Assembly: GCA_913774925.1 (NCBI GenBank)
Contig: CAJYKB010000056.1
Span: forward strand, 1 to 33,225
Origin: an uncultured Sphingomonas sp.
Lineage (GTDB): Bacteria; Pseudomonadota; Alphaproteobacteria; Sphingomonadales; Sphingomonadaceae
Direction of reading: 5' to 3'
Length of the DNA stretch: 33,225 nucleotides
Under the pieces are notes generated by a model, which worked only from the letters and a program-made list of their open reading frames with translations, was not told where the DNA came from and made no database searches. Position 1 is the first letter of the stretch. Every line of letters begins with the position of its first letter. Shown in pieces: positions 17,513 through 26,243 of this stretch. Position numbers and translations under genes: made by a program.

Positions 17513-17986
17513 GTGGCCGGGCTGACCCATCTCGACGCGGCGGGCGCGGCGCATATGGTCGACGTCGGCGACAAGGGGGTGACGCGGCGCGAGGGCGTGG
17601 CGACCGGGCGCATCCTGATGTCGGCGGAGGCGGTGGCGGCGATCCGCGACGGCGCGGTGAAGAAGGGCGACGTGATCGCGATCGCCCGCATCGCCGGCAT
17701 CATGGGCGCGAAGAAGACCAGCGACCTGATACCGCTGTGCCATCCGCTGCCGCTGACCAAGGTGTCGCTGGATCTGACGATCGAGGAGGACGGCGTCACC
17801 GTCACCGCGCTGGCCGCGACCGACGGGAAGACCGGGGTGGAGATGGAGGCGCTGACCGCGGTCACGGTGGCGCTGCTGACGATCTACGATATGGCCAAGG
17901 CGATCGACAAGGCGATGACGATCACCGCGGTGCGCCTGCTGGAGAAGCGCGGCGGGCGATCGGGCGACTGGCGCGCCGAGGGCTAG
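17513..17986 (+). CDS. moaC: cyclic pyranopterin monophosphate synthase (molybdenum cofactor)
   Basis: A 157-residue enzyme that works with MoaA to turn GTP into cyclic pyranopterin monophosphate, the first molybdenum-cofactor precursor. Family motifs are [14 protein letters not shown] at 68-81, [11 protein letters not shown] at 104-114 and the active-site segment YDMAKAIDK at 125-133. The GTG start lies one base after trpC, so it is part of the trp operon layout common in alphaproteobacteria. Its TAG stop shares the palindrome CTAG with the stop of the convergent membrane protein gene. Confidence 0.96.
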   Translation: MAGLTHLDAAGAAHMVDVGDKGVTRREGVATGRILMSAEAVAAIRDGAVKKGDVIAIARIAGIMGAKKTSDLIPLCHPLPLTKVSLDLTIEEDGVTVTALAATDGKTGVEMEALTAVTVALLTIYDMAKAIDKAMTITAVRLLEKRGGRSGDWRAEG

Positions 17987-18393
17987 AGCGGACGGCGCGG
18001 ACGCACCTGCGCCGCCATACTGCAGGTGAACAGCACGAAAACCATGAAGGCGACCTGCATCGCCAGGCTGGGCACGGTCGTCAGCGCGCGCAGCAGCGGC
18101 GGGAAGTAGAGGTGCGCGACCACGAGGTTGTGCGCCACATCGGCGACGATGATCGTGACCGTCATCACCACGCCCCAGCGCGGCCGGACGAACAGCAGGA
18201 CGATCGCCAGCGGATCGAGGACGCTCAGCGCGGTCCAGAAGGTGGTGCTGACGCGCGGATATCCGCCGTAATCCCATAGCCAGCCGTGGCGGTAGATCGC
18301 GGCCCAGTGGTTGTACGTCGCGCCCGCGAGGCACAGCGCGTAGATGATTCGCAGCACCCATGCGCGGGTGTAGGTGCTGTCCGTCGATACCAT
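17983..18393 (-). CDS. four-helix membrane protein of unknown function
   Basis: A 136-residue integral membrane protein with four predicted helices (roughly residues 11-29, 46-66, 71-91 and 101-123). Distinctive residues are the aromatic loop [20 protein letters not shown] and the polar DVAHN. I recognise no named family. The frame is open to an ATG at 18435. The GGGAGA element near 18401-18406 is spaced correctly (8 bases) for the ATG at 18393, not for those at 18399 or 18435, which decides the start. It sits on the opposite strand between moaC and moeA and overlaps the moaC stop. Confidence 0.7.
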   Translation of the reverse strand: MVSTDSTYTRAWVLRIIYALCLAGATYNHWAAIYRHGWLWDYGGYPRVSTTFWTALSVLDPLAIVLLFVRPRWGVVMTVTIIVADVAHNLVVAHLYFPPLLRALTTVPSLAMQVAFMVFVLFTCSMAAQVRPRRPL

Positions 18394-18482
18394 GGCCATG
18401 TCTCCCGGCGTCACGTTGCCCCCTTGATCCGCCATGCGCCGCGCCGCAAGGCAAGAGCCCGTTCACGATCGATCGAGCCGCC

Positions 18483-19664
18483 ATGTCCCTTCTTCCGGTT
18501 GCCGAGGCCCAGGCGCGCGTCCTCGCGCTGGGGACGCCCGTGGGGGCGCAAACGGTGTCGTTGATCGCAGGGATCGGGCGCTGGGCGCTAACGCCGGTCG
18601 TGGCGCAGCGGACGCAGCCGTCGTGCGACCTGTCGGCGATGGACGGCTATGCGCTGCGTTTCGCGGACCTGGGCGGCCCGCTGCGCGTGATCGGGGAGAG
18701 CGCGGCGGGGGCGCCGTTCGCCGGCACCGTCTCGGCGGGGGAAGCGGTGCGGATCTTCACCGGCGCGGCGATGCCGGCGGGGGCGGACACGGTATTGGTG
18801 CAGGAAGAGGCACGCCGCGACGGCGACCTGCTGGCGCTGGATGGCGAGGGGCCGGCGCGGGTCGGGCGCAACGTGCGGCGGCGCGGGCTGGACTTCGCGC
18901 AGGGTGACGTGCTGGTGGAGGCGGGCGAGCGGCTGACCGCAGCGCGGCTGGCGGTGGCGGCGACCGGCGGGGCGGGGCAGGTGACGGTCGCGCGCCCGGT
19001 GCGTGTGGCGCTGGCGGCGACCGGGGACGAACTGGTGGAGCCGGGCGGCACGGCGGGGGATGCCCTGCCCGAATCGAACCGTTTGCTGCTGCGCGCGCTG
19101 CTGGCGGAGCTGCCGGTCGAGATCGTCGACCTGGGGATATTGCCCGACCGGCTGGACGTGCTGACACGCGCCTTCGCCGAGGTGGCGGCGGACGTGCTGG
19201 TGACGACCGGCGGGGCGTCGGTGGGGGATCACGACCTGGTGCGGCCGGCGCTGGCGGCGGCGGGGGTGACACTCGACTTCTGGCGGATCGCGCTGCGACC
19301 GGGCAAGCCGATGCTGGCGGGACGCCGCGTGGACGGGATGGCGGTGGTGGGGCTGCCGGGCAATCCGGTGTCGGCGTTCGTCACCGCGCTGCTCTTCGTC
19401 CGCCCGCTGGTCGCGCATCTGGCCGGTGCGCGCGATCCGTTCCCGGTGACGACCCACGCGGTGCTCGGGGAGGATCTGCCGGCGAACAACGAACGTACCG
19501 ACTATCTGCGCGCGGTCCTGCACGACGGGCGCGCCTATGCCTCCGCGATCCAGGACAGCTCGATGCTGCGAACGCTGTCGCGCGCGTCGTGCCTGATCGT
19601 GCGTCCCGCGGGGGCCGCGGCAGCGCGCGCGGGCGACTCGGCGGAAGTGCTGATGGTTGCTTGA
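18483..19664 (+). CDS. moeA: molybdopterin molybdenumtransferase
   Basis: A 394-residue enzyme that inserts molybdate into adenylylated molybdopterin, the last common step of molybdenum cofactor synthesis. It shows the N-terminal SAMDGYA motif at 51-57, the molybdopterin-binding core with TTGGASVGDHD at 241-251, and GLPGNPVSAF at 290-299, followed by the small C-terminal domain. The frame is open further upstream, but MoeA homology begins at the ATG at 18483 (MSLLPVAEAQ). It is separated from moaC by the opposed membrane protein gene. lexA follows after 61 bp, although that gap holds the lexA operators. Confidence 0.95.
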   Translation: MSLLPVAEAQARVLALGTPVGAQTVSLIAGIGRWALTPVVAQRTQPSCDLSAMDGYALRFADLGGPLRVIGESAAGAPFAGTVSAGEAVRIFTGAAMPAGADTVLVQEEARRDGDLLALDGEGPARVGRNVRRRGLDFAQGDVLVEAGERLTAARLAVAATGGAGQVTVARPVRVALAATGDELVEPGGTAGDALPESNRLLLRALLAELPVEIVDLGILPDRLDVLTRAFAEVAADVLVTTGGASVGDHDLVRPALAAAGVTLDFWRIALRPGKPMLAGRRVDGMAVVGLPGNPVSAFVTALLFVRPLVAHLAGARDPFPVTTHAVLGEDLPANNERTDYLRAVLHDGRAYASAIQDSSMLRTLSRASCLIVRPAGAAAARAGDSAEVLMVA

Positions 19665-19677
19665 CGCAACCACAATC

Positions 19678-19703
19678 GTTCCTTAAAGGTTCGCAATCCG
19701 TTC
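19678..19703 (+). promoter_or_regulatory. double LexA (SOS) operator of lexA
   Basis: Three GTTC units lie at 19678-19681, 19689-19692 and 19700-19703, each separated by exactly seven bases. The alphaproteobacterial LexA box is GTTC-N7-GTTC, so these give two overlapping operators sharing the middle half-site. They lie 22-48 bases before the lexA start, as expected for autorepression. Confidence 0.85.
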
Positions 19704-19711
19704 GCACCTTC

Positions 19712-19717
19712 AGGGGA
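19712..19717 (+). promoter_or_regulatory. lexA ribosome-binding site
   Basis: AGGGGA lies eight bases before the lexA ATG and supports the start at 19726. Confidence 0.7.
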
Positions 19718-19725
19718 ACAGGCAC

Positions 19726-20388
19726 ATGCTGACGCGTAAGCAGCACGAGCTGATCTGCTTCATTCAGGACCGCTTGAACGAAAGCGGCGTGTCGCCGTCG
19801 TTCGAGGAGATGAAGGACGCGCTCGAGCTGAAGAGCAAGTCCGGCGTCCACCGTCTCATCAGCGCGCTGGAGGAGCGGGGGTATCTGCGCCGCCTGCCGA
19901 ACCGTGCACGCGCGCTGGAGGTGCTGAAGTCGCCCGAGCGCGCCGATGCGAAGCGCGCGCCTGCCGCGACGCCGCCGCGGCGTGCGGTGCCCGAGCCCGC
20001 GAACGACGTGATCGAGATCCCGCTCCACGGCCGCATCGCCGCCGGCGTCCCGATCGAGGCGTTCGAGGGATCGACGACCCTGCCGGTGCCGGCGGCGCTG
20101 CTGGGGAGCGGCGAGCATTTCGCGTTGGAGGTGTCGGGCGACTCGATGGTCGAGGCGGGGATCTTCGATGGCGACTATGCGCTGATCCGGCGGCAGGACG
20201 TGGCGCGCGACGGCGAGATCGTGGTCGCGCTGATCGAGGAGAGCGAGGCGACGCTCAAGTATTTCCGCCGCGAAGGAGCGATGGTGCGGCTCGATCCGGC
20301 CAACCGCTCCTACGATCCGCAACGCTATGCGCCGGCGCAGGTGCGGGTGCAGGGCAAGCTGGCGGGGCTGCTGCGCCGTTATGATTGA
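19726..20388 (+). CDS. lexA: LexA repressor (SOS response)
   Basis: A 220-residue repressor of DNA-damage genes that cleaves itself when RecA is activated. The N-terminal winged helix-turn-helix (1-66) contains [21 protein letters not shown] Pro/Ala/Arg-rich linker follows. The C-terminal S24-type peptidase has the Ala106-Gly107 cleavage site in IAAGVP, nucleophile Ser140 in SGDSM and base Lys178 in TLKYF. The length is slightly above the E. coli form, as in other alphaproteobacteria. Two overlapping GTTC boxes upstream show autoregulation. Confidence 0.97.
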   Translation: MLTRKQHELICFIQDRLNESGVSPSFEEMKDALELKSKSGVHRLISALEERGYLRRLPNRARALEVLKSPERADAKRAPAATPPRRAVPEPANDVIEIPLHGRIAAGVPIEAFEGSTTLPVPAALLGSGEHFALEVSGDSMVEAGIFDGDYALIRRQDVARDGEIVVALIEESEATLKYFRREGAMVRLDPANRSYDPQRYAPAQVRVQGKLAGLLRRYD

Positions 20389-20996
20389 GATCGTGGGGCG
20401 AGCGTGTCGGTCTGCCGTGACATGTCGTCGACGTTTGCGCCGGGGATGAGGCGGCACCGGCGATAAGGCTACGGCAGTTCTCGAGCGGGTGGCGCATGGG
20501 TGGCGTCGGTCGTTTGGCGATGGCGATGGATCGCGCGCTCTCCAGGACGATCGACATGGCCGATCGATATGGCTGAGGGGCTTGGCTCTGGCTCATCCTC
20601 TCCGCGCCGCAATGCGTGGCAGGTTGGATATGCCGCTGACATGACCCACGTGCTGCGCGGCATGTTCGTCTGACGATGGGCGGTGGCGGGAAGGTTTCCC
20701 AACGGCCGTCGTGTGACCGGCGATCACATGATGCCCGGTTCGACGCCCCGAAGTGAGCCCGTTTCGCGGTCGGTCGATACAGGGCGTCTGGTCGAGCATC
20801 GCCGGTCTTGGCGATAGACAGGCTTCTAGGGGGCAACCCGGCGTTCGCTACTACCGGATCGTCGGTCGGGGTCGGTTTCATCGAATCAGGATTTCGTGCG
20901 CGAGCTTTTCGGGTGCTCGTGACGTCGTGCCTGTGCTTTGGCCGTCGTCGTGGCACGGCCTTCACATGCCCGCGCCGGGGCTTTCGACGTGCGATC
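20389..20996. other. 608-bp stretch with no supported gene between lexA and comEC
   Basis: The lexA and comEC genes converge here. Reading frames exist on both strands, but their translations are rich in Arg, Pro, Ser and His without domains, and look random. The base composition appears less G+C-rich than neighbouring genes, with many ATG and TCG runs. A near-perfect 12-bp direct repeat, CGATCGAYATGG, occurs at 20548-20559 and 20561-20572. I see no tRNA, terminator with T-run, or transposase remnant. It may be decayed sequence or hold a small RNA. Confidence 0.4.
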
Positions 20997-23183
20997 CTAT
21001 GGAGCAGCGCGGCGGGTATCCTCGATCGCCGTGCGTCGTGGCCGCACCATCACCCGTTCGATGGGCGCCCGTCGCCACGGGTGCGCATCGCCGGCCATAT
21101 TGACGGTGGTGACACGCGCCGTGGCGAACGTCAGCGCGATGCCGCCGGTGCGGGCGAGCGCGGGTCGATCGAGCGTCAGCCAGCGGGCGCGACAGCGTCG
21201 GGGCAGGCGCCGGTCGCTGATGACGACGTCGGCGGCGGCGCAGCGCGGGATCAGCCGGTCGGTCGCAATCAGGTAGCCGCTGCGTGTCGCCATGATCCGC
21301 CAGCGTCGGTCGCCGACGGCGCGCTCCATCCAGCACAGGTCGCGGTTGCAACGTGCCCCCGGCGTGTCGGACAGCAGGGCCGGCTCGCCATCGAGCCCGC
21401 CGCCCTGCGCCAGCGTGTCGCGCATATAGTCACCGGTACGGTCGCGCAGGATCGCGAGCCCGCCGGCGGCGTCGCGCCACGCCAGATGGCGCCCGTCGCC
21501 GCTGACGATCAGGTCGGGAGCGGGGGTGAGCAGCGCCCATCCCGCACCCACCGCCAGCGGGACGATCCCCAGGCGGCGCCAGCGCGTCCGCCACAGCGCG
21601 ACCCACAGCCCGCCCGCGATCATCAGCGCGAACGCCGCGGACGGCATCTGCGGCAGGGCCGTCACTGCGCCGGGCAGCGCGACGACGGTTCGCGCGATCC
21701 AGAGCAGCGCGTCGGTCGCGATGCCGGTCACGACCCAAGCCGGCCAGCCCAGCGCGATGGTGTCGAGAAGGAGCGCGATCGCCTCGGCCGGCATCACGAT
21801 GAAGGTGGTGAGCGGGATCGCAACGATATTGGCGAGCGCGCCGTACAGCCCGGCCTTGTGGAAGTGGTAGGCCGCGATCGGCATCAGCGCGACCTCGACC
21901 ACGACACCCGTCAGCAGGAGCGAGGCGAGGTGCCGTGCGAGCTTGCGCACCCGATCCTCGTCACGCGGGAGCAGTCCCGCGCGCACTCGCGGATGCTCGT
22001 GCAGCGCGACGATCGCGGTGACGGCGGCGAACGACAGCTGGAAACTGGGACTGACGATCGCCTCGGGCCAGGCGAGCAGGACCACCAATGCGCCGACCGC
22101 CACCAGCCGCAGCGTCACCGCCTCCCGCCCCAGCGCCAGCGCCGCCAGCACCATCAGCGCCGCGACGCAGCTGCGGATCGTCGGCACCTGTGCTCCGGTG
22201 ATCCAGGTATAGCCGATCGCGGCCAGCGCCCCCATTGCCGCGGCGAGCAGCGGTACGTGCCCCGTCAGCGCCAGGCGCGGCGACAGCGCCAGGAGCCTCA
22301 TCGCGAGCCACATGACGATCCCGACCGCGGCAGTGATGTGCAGCCCGCTGACCGACAAGAGGTGCGCGAGCCCGGCGCGGCGCATCGCCTCGGCATCGTC
22401 CTCTGCGATGGCGCCGGTGTCGCCGGTGGCGAGCGCGGCGGCGATCCCGCCCGCGCTGCCCGGCAGTCGCGACTGGATGTGCGCCGTCAGCCGTCCTCGG
22501 ATACCGGAATCGGCGGCACCGGGCGAGACGATCGCGATCGGTGCGAAGCCGCGACCCGTCGCCCCGATACGGTCGAACCACGCGACCCGTGCAAAATCAT
22601 AGGCGCCGGGCACGGCGGGTGAGGGCGGCGGCATCAGGCGGGCGCGCAGGCGCAGCGTCGCCCCCGCCGTCAGCCCGGGCGGCGTCGCATCGGCGGGAAG
22701 GTTCACGCGGATGCGGACGGGGGCGGGATCGGGGGCTTTCTGCCATCGCAACCTGTCGAGCGTGACGCGCGTCAGCTCGCGCGCCGGCAATGGCTCGACG
22801 CGAACGACGCGACCCGACAGCAACGCCACGACAGGGCGCGCGAGCACGGGTGCGGCAACGCGCTCGGCGCGGGTCCAGGCGAGGGTCAGGCCCAGGAGGA
22901 ACGTCATCGCCGCGATCGCCAGCGCCACCCCGGCACGACCGCCGCGGGCAGTCGCCAGCGCGCCGGCCGCGACCGCCGCCGCGCACAGCATCGACACCGC
23001 CCAGTCCCGCGTGTCGGGGAGCACGAACCATGCCGCCGCGCCGGCGCCGAGCATCACCGGCAGCCAGAGCATCAGCTGGTCGCGCTCCGCCTCCAGCCAA
23101 TGCTCGATCGCATCGCGCGCGTCGCGCACCGTTTGTCGCACGCGCGCGGCTTTGCTAGGGGCGGGCGCGGCGATACTGGCCAT
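20997..23183 (-). CDS. comEC: ComEC/Rec2-family DNA uptake channel protein
   Basis: A 728-residue inner-membrane protein of the ComEC/Rec2 family, which carries single-stranded DNA into the cytoplasm during transformation. It begins with helices and a DUF4131-like periplasmic part (about 30-220). The multi-helix competence domain follows from about 225, with [12 protein letters not shown] and [19 protein letters not shown]. The last 200 residues are soluble, but I see no HxHxDH motif, so the metallo-beta-lactamase-like part is degenerate or replaced. I chose the ATG at 23183 ([11 protein letters not shown]); the ATG at 23207 is also possible. Long open frame upstream of that is antisense to gltX and not real. 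Other competence genes are not in the window. Confidence 0.88.
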   Translation of the reverse strand: MASIAAPAPSKAARVRQTVRDARDAIEHWLEAERDQLMLWLPVMLGAGAAAWFVLPDTRDWAVSMLCAAAVAAGALATARGGRAGVALAIAAMTFLLGLTLAWTRAERVAAPVLARPVVALLSGRVVRVEPLPARELTRVTLDRLRWQKAPDPAPVRIRVNLPADATPPGLTAGATLRLRARLMPPPSPAVPGAYDFARVAWFDRIGATGRGFAPIAIVSPGAADSGIRGRLTAHIQSRLPGSAGGIAAALATGDTGAIAEDDAEAMRRAGLAHLLSVSGLHITAAVGIVMWLAMRLLALSPRLALTGHVPLLAAAMGALAAIGYTWITGAQVPTIRSCVAALMVLAALALGREAVTLRLVAVGALVVLLAWPEAIVSPSFQLSFAAVTAIVALHEHPRVRAGLLPRDEDRVRKLARHLASLLLTGVVVEVALMPIAAYHFHKAGLYGALANIVAIPLTTFIVMPAEAIALLLDTIALGWPAWVVTGIATDALLWIARTVVALPGAVTALPQMPSAAFALMIAGGLWVALWRTRWRRLGIVPLAVGAGWALLTPAPDLIVSGDGRHLAWRDAAGGLAILRDRTGDYMRDTLAQGGGLDGEPALLSDTPGARCNRDLCWMERAVGDRRWRIMATRSGYLIATDRLIPRCAAADVVISDRRLPRRCRARWLTLDRPALARTGGIALTFATARVTTVNMAGDAHPWRRAPIERVMVRPRRTAIEDTRRAAP

Positions 23184-23213
23184 GGCGTTTTTCCAGAGTG
23201 GGAGCATGCGCGC

Positions 23214-24641
23214 GTGAGCGCAACCGATAATCCTTCGACCGTGACTGGCCCCGTCGTGACGCGCTTCGCGCCGTCGCCCACCGGCTTCCTGCATATCGGC
23301 GGCGCGCGCACCGCGCTGTTCAACCTGCTCTTCGCGCGCCATCACGGCGGCAAGTTCCTGCTGCGGATCGAGGATACCGATCGCGCGCGGTCGACGCAGC
23401 CCGCGATCGACGCGATCCTGGACGGGATGCGCTGGCTCGGCCTCGATTGGGACGGCGAGGAAATCTATCAGTTCGCGCGCGCCGGGCGCCACGCCGAGGT
23501 CGCGCTGGCGATGGTGGAGAGCGGGCACGCCTATCGCTGCTACCTCACGACCGAGGAACTGGCGGCGATGCGCGAGGAAGCGCAGGCGGCGAAGAAGCCG
23601 CTGCGGATCCGTTCGCCGTGGCGGGAGCGCACCGACTGGCCGGAGGGCAAGTCGTACGTGGTGCGGCTGCGCGCGCCGACCGAGGGCGCGACGATGATCC
23701 ACGACCGCGTCCAGGGCGAGGTAACGGTGCAGAATGCAGAGCTGGACGACCTGGTCCTGCTGCGTTCGGACGGCACGCCGACCTATATGCTGGCGGTGGT
23801 GGTCGACGATCACGACATGGGGGTGACGCATGTCATCCGCGGCGACGATCACCTCAACAACGCGTTCCGTCAGCTGCCGATCTACCGGGCGAACGGCTGG
23901 CCGGAGCCGGTGTATGCGCACATCCCGCTGATCCATGGGCCGGACGGTGCAAAGCTGTCGAAGCGGCACGGCGCGGTCGGGATCGAGGCGTATCGCGACG
24001 AGATGGGGATCCTGCCCGAGGCGCTCGGCAATTACCTGCTGCGGCTCGGCTGGGGGCATGGCGACGACGAGATCATCGCGCGCGAGGACGCGATCCGCTG
24101 GTTCGATCTGGACGGCGTCGGCAAGTCGCCGAGCCGGTTCGACATCAAGAAGCTGGAGAATCTGAACGGCCACTATATCCGCGCCAGCGACGATGCGCGG
24201 CTGGCCGACCTGGTCGGGGCCCGCCTCGAATTCGATCACGACGATACCCGGCGTTCGATCCTGCGCGAGGCGATGCCCGCGCTGAAGCCGCGCGCGGCCA
24301 ATCTGAACGAACTTTCCGATGGCGCCGCTTTCCTCTTCGCGTCGCGCCCGCTCGCGATCGACGAGGCCGCGGCACCGCTGCTGGCCGGAGAGGCGCCCGC
24401 GCTGTTCGCCCGGCTGCACAGCGCGCTTGACGCGGTGCACAACTGGGATACGGAGAACACCGAAGCTGCGGTGCGGCAGGTGGCGGAGGATGCGGGCGTC
24501 AAGCTCGGTCAGGTCGCCCAGCCGCTCCGTGTGGCGCTCACCGGACGCAAGACGTCGCCCGGCATCTTCGACGTACTCGTCCTTCTAGGACGCGAGGAAA
24601 GCCTGGCACGGATCGCCGACCATATGCCCCGCGGGGAATGA
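23214..24641 (+). CDS. gltX: glutamyl-tRNA synthetase
   Basis: A 475-residue class I aminoacyl-tRNA synthetase that charges tRNA-Glu with glutamate. The ATP-binding HIGH motif is HIGG at 27-30 within [19 protein letters not shown], and the KMSKS loop is KLSKR at 247-251. The C-terminal anticodon-binding helical part is full length. The start is a GTG at 23214 with GGGAG about ten bases upstream. That site lies within or next to the 5' end of the divergent comEC gene, so the gltX promoter probably overlaps comEC. gltA starts 11 bp after its stop. Confidence 0.96.
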   Translation: MSATDNPSTVTGPVVTRFAPSPTGFLHIGGARTALFNLLFARHHGGKFLLRIEDTDRARSTQPAIDAILDGMRWLGLDWDGEEIYQFARAGRHAEVALAMVESGHAYRCYLTTEELAAMREEAQAAKKPLRIRSPWRERTDWPEGKSYVVRLRAPTEGATMIHDRVQGEVTVQNAELDDLVLLRSDGTPTYMLAVVVDDHDMGVTHVIRGDDHLNNAFRQLPIYRANGWPEPVYAHIPLIHGPDGAKLSKRHGAVGIEAYRDEMGILPEALGNYLLRLGWGHGDDEIIAREDAIRWFDLDGVGKSPSRFDIKKLENLNGHYIRASDDARLADLVGARLEFDHDDTRRSILREAMPALKPRAANLNELSDGAAFLFASRPLAIDEAAAPLLAGEAPALFARLHSALDAVHNWDTENTEAAVRQVAEDAGVKLGQVAQPLRVALTGRKTSPGIFDVLVLLGREESLARIADHMPRGE

Positions 24642-24652
24642 CAGGAGACGAC

Positions 24653-25936
24653 ATGACCGAAGCCGCCAAGTTCTCGCTTTCGGGCAAGGAGCACGACTAT
24701 CCGGTGCTCTCCGGCTCGGTCGGCCCCGACGTGGTCGATATCCGCAAGCTGTATGCACAGACCGGCGCGTTCACCTACGATCCGGGCTTCACCTCGACCG
24801 CGTCGTGCCAGTCGACGCTGACCTATATCGACGGTGACGAAGGCGTGCTGCTCCACCGCGGCTATCCGATCGGCGAGCTGGCCGAGGAGTCGAGCTTCAT
24901 GGAGGTGTGCTACCTCCTGCTGAACGGCGAACTGCCGAGCAAGGACGAGCTGGACAAGTTCAGCTGGACGATCAGCCGCCATACGATGGTGCACGAGCAG
25001 CTGGCGCAGTTCTTCCGCGGGTTCCGCCGCGATGCGCACCCGATGGCAATCATGTGCGGCGTCGTCGGCGCACTGTCCGCCTTCTATCACGATTCGACCG
25101 ACATCCACGATCCGCAGCAGCGCATGATCGCGTCGCACCGGTTGATCGCGAAGATGCCGACGATCGCGGCGATGGCGTACAAGTACAGCGTCGGGCAGCC
25201 GTTCCTGTATCCGGATAATTCGCTGTCCTACACCGGCAACTTCCTGCGCATGACGTTCGGCGTGCCGGCCGAGCCGTATGAGGTGAATCCGGCGGTCGAG
25301 CGTGCGATGGACCGCATCTTCATCCTGCACGCCGATCACGAGCAGAATGCGTCGACCTCGACCGTGCGTCTCGCCGGTTCGTCGGGTGCCAATCCGTTCG
25401 CGTGCATCGCGGCGGGCATCGCCTGCCTGTGGGGTCCGGCGCATGGCGGCGCGAACGAGGCGGCGCTCAACATGCTGCGCGAGATCGGCACGCCCGACAA
25501 AATCCCGGAATATATCGCGCGCGCCAAGGACAAGAACGATCCGTTCCGCCTGATGGGCTTCGGCCACCGCGTCTACAAGAACTACGATCCGCGCGCGACC
25601 GTGATGCAGAAGACGGTGCGCGAGGTGTTCGAGGCGCTGAACGTGCAGGATCCGCTGTTCGAAACCGCGCTGCGGCTGGAAGAGATCGCACTGAACGACG
25701 AATATTTCGTCGAGAAGAAGCTGTTCCCGAACGTCGATTTCTATTCGGGCGTGATCCTGTCGGCGATCGGTTTCCCGACCAGCATGTTCACCGTGCTGTT
25801 CGCGCTGGCGCGCACCGTCGGTTGGGTGGCGCAGTGGAACGAGATGATTACCGATCCCGACCAGAAGATCGGCCGTCCGCGCCAGCTGTACACCGGCCCG
25901 ACGCAGCGCCCGTACGTCCCCGTCGCGCAGCGCTGA
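24653..25936 (+). CDS. gltA: citrate synthase
   Basis: A 427-residue type II (Gram-negative, NADH-sensitive type) citrate synthase that condenses oxaloacetate and acetyl-CoA to start the TCA cycle. Catalytic segments are [22 protein letters not shown] and [14 protein letters not shown], with the catalytic Asp in NVDFYSG. The frame opens at 24638 inside gltX, but AGGAG at 24643-24647 sits five bases before the ATG at 24653, which fixes the start. It is probably transcribed with gltX. Confidence 0.97.
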   Translation: MTEAAKFSLSGKEHDYPVLSGSVGPDVVDIRKLYAQTGAFTYDPGFTSTASCQSTLTYIDGDEGVLLHRGYPIGELAEESSFMEVCYLLLNGELPSKDELDKFSWTISRHTMVHEQLAQFFRGFRRDAHPMAIMCGVVGALSAFYHDSTDIHDPQQRMIASHRLIAKMPTIAAMAYKYSVGQPFLYPDNSLSYTGNFLRMTFGVPAEPYEVNPAVERAMDRIFILHADHEQNASTSTVRLAGSSGANPFACIAAGIACLWGPAHGGANEAALNMLREIGTPDKIPEYIARAKDKNDPFRLMGFGHRVYKNYDPRATVMQKTVREVFEALNVQDPLFETALRLEEIALNDEYFVEKKLFPNVDFYSGVILSAIGFPTSMFTVLFALARTVGWVAQWNEMITDPDQKIGRPRQLYTGPTQRPYVPVAQR

Positions 25937-25939
25937 GCC

Positions 25940-26140
25940 ATGCGGCGGCTCCGCCCGATCCTGATCGCGGTGGGCGTCATGCTGACGCTCGCCGGATTGC
26001 TGTGGATCGGGCAGGGGCTGGGATACGTCCACTGGCCAGAATCAAGCTTCATGCTCGATCAGCGGGTGTGGGCGGATTACGGCGCTGCGCTGGCAGTCGC
26101 GGGGTTGCTGATGGTGCTGCTCGGGCGGCGGATGCGCTAG
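25940..26140 (+). CDS. small two-helix membrane protein
   Basis: A 66-residue protein starting three bases after the gltA stop. Two hydrophobic segments (about 6-26 and 46-61) flank a polar loop GYVHWPESSFMLDQRVWADYG, and it ends in GRRMR. This helix-loop-helix pattern with a positively charged end is typical of real small inner-membrane proteins, and the position suggests translation from the gltA mRNA. I do not recognise a family. No distinct ribosome-binding site is seen apart from sequence inside gltA. Confidence 0.6.
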   Translation: MRRLRPILIAVGVMLTLAGLLWIGQGLGYVHWPESSFMLDQRVWADYGAALAVAGLLMVLLGRRMR

Positions 26141-26152
26141 GGTTTATCCCTT

Positions 26153-26235
26153 CGTCACCCCGGGCTCGACCCGGGGGTCCCGCTTTTCACCAACGTGGGA
26201 AGGAAGCGGGACCCCGGGTCAAGCCGGGGGTGACG
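26153..26235. repeat. large REP-like palindrome at a convergent gene end
   Basis: Arms 26153-26185 and 26204-26235 (each beginning CGTCACCCC when read inward) are almost perfectly complementary over about 32 bp, around an 18-base loop. The arms carry the CACCCCGGGCTCGACCCGGGG type sequence seen in extragenic palindromes of alphaproteobacteria. It lies between the convergent small membrane protein gene and trpE, where such palindromes often act as bidirectional terminators or mRNA-end stabilisers. A shorter relative is at 30534-30562. Confidence 0.8.
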
Positions 26236-26243
26236 TAGATCCG

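Noticed and set aside
20255..20965. A 236-codon minus-strand frame between lexA and comEC
   Set aside because: It overlaps the LexA catalytic domain antisense and its product is Pro/Arg/Ser/His-rich with no recognisable segment or ribosome-binding site.
23184..24440. N-terminal extension of the comEC frame across gltX
   Set aside because: The sequence is the reverse complement of gltX; ComEC-type sequence begins only near the ATG at 23183.
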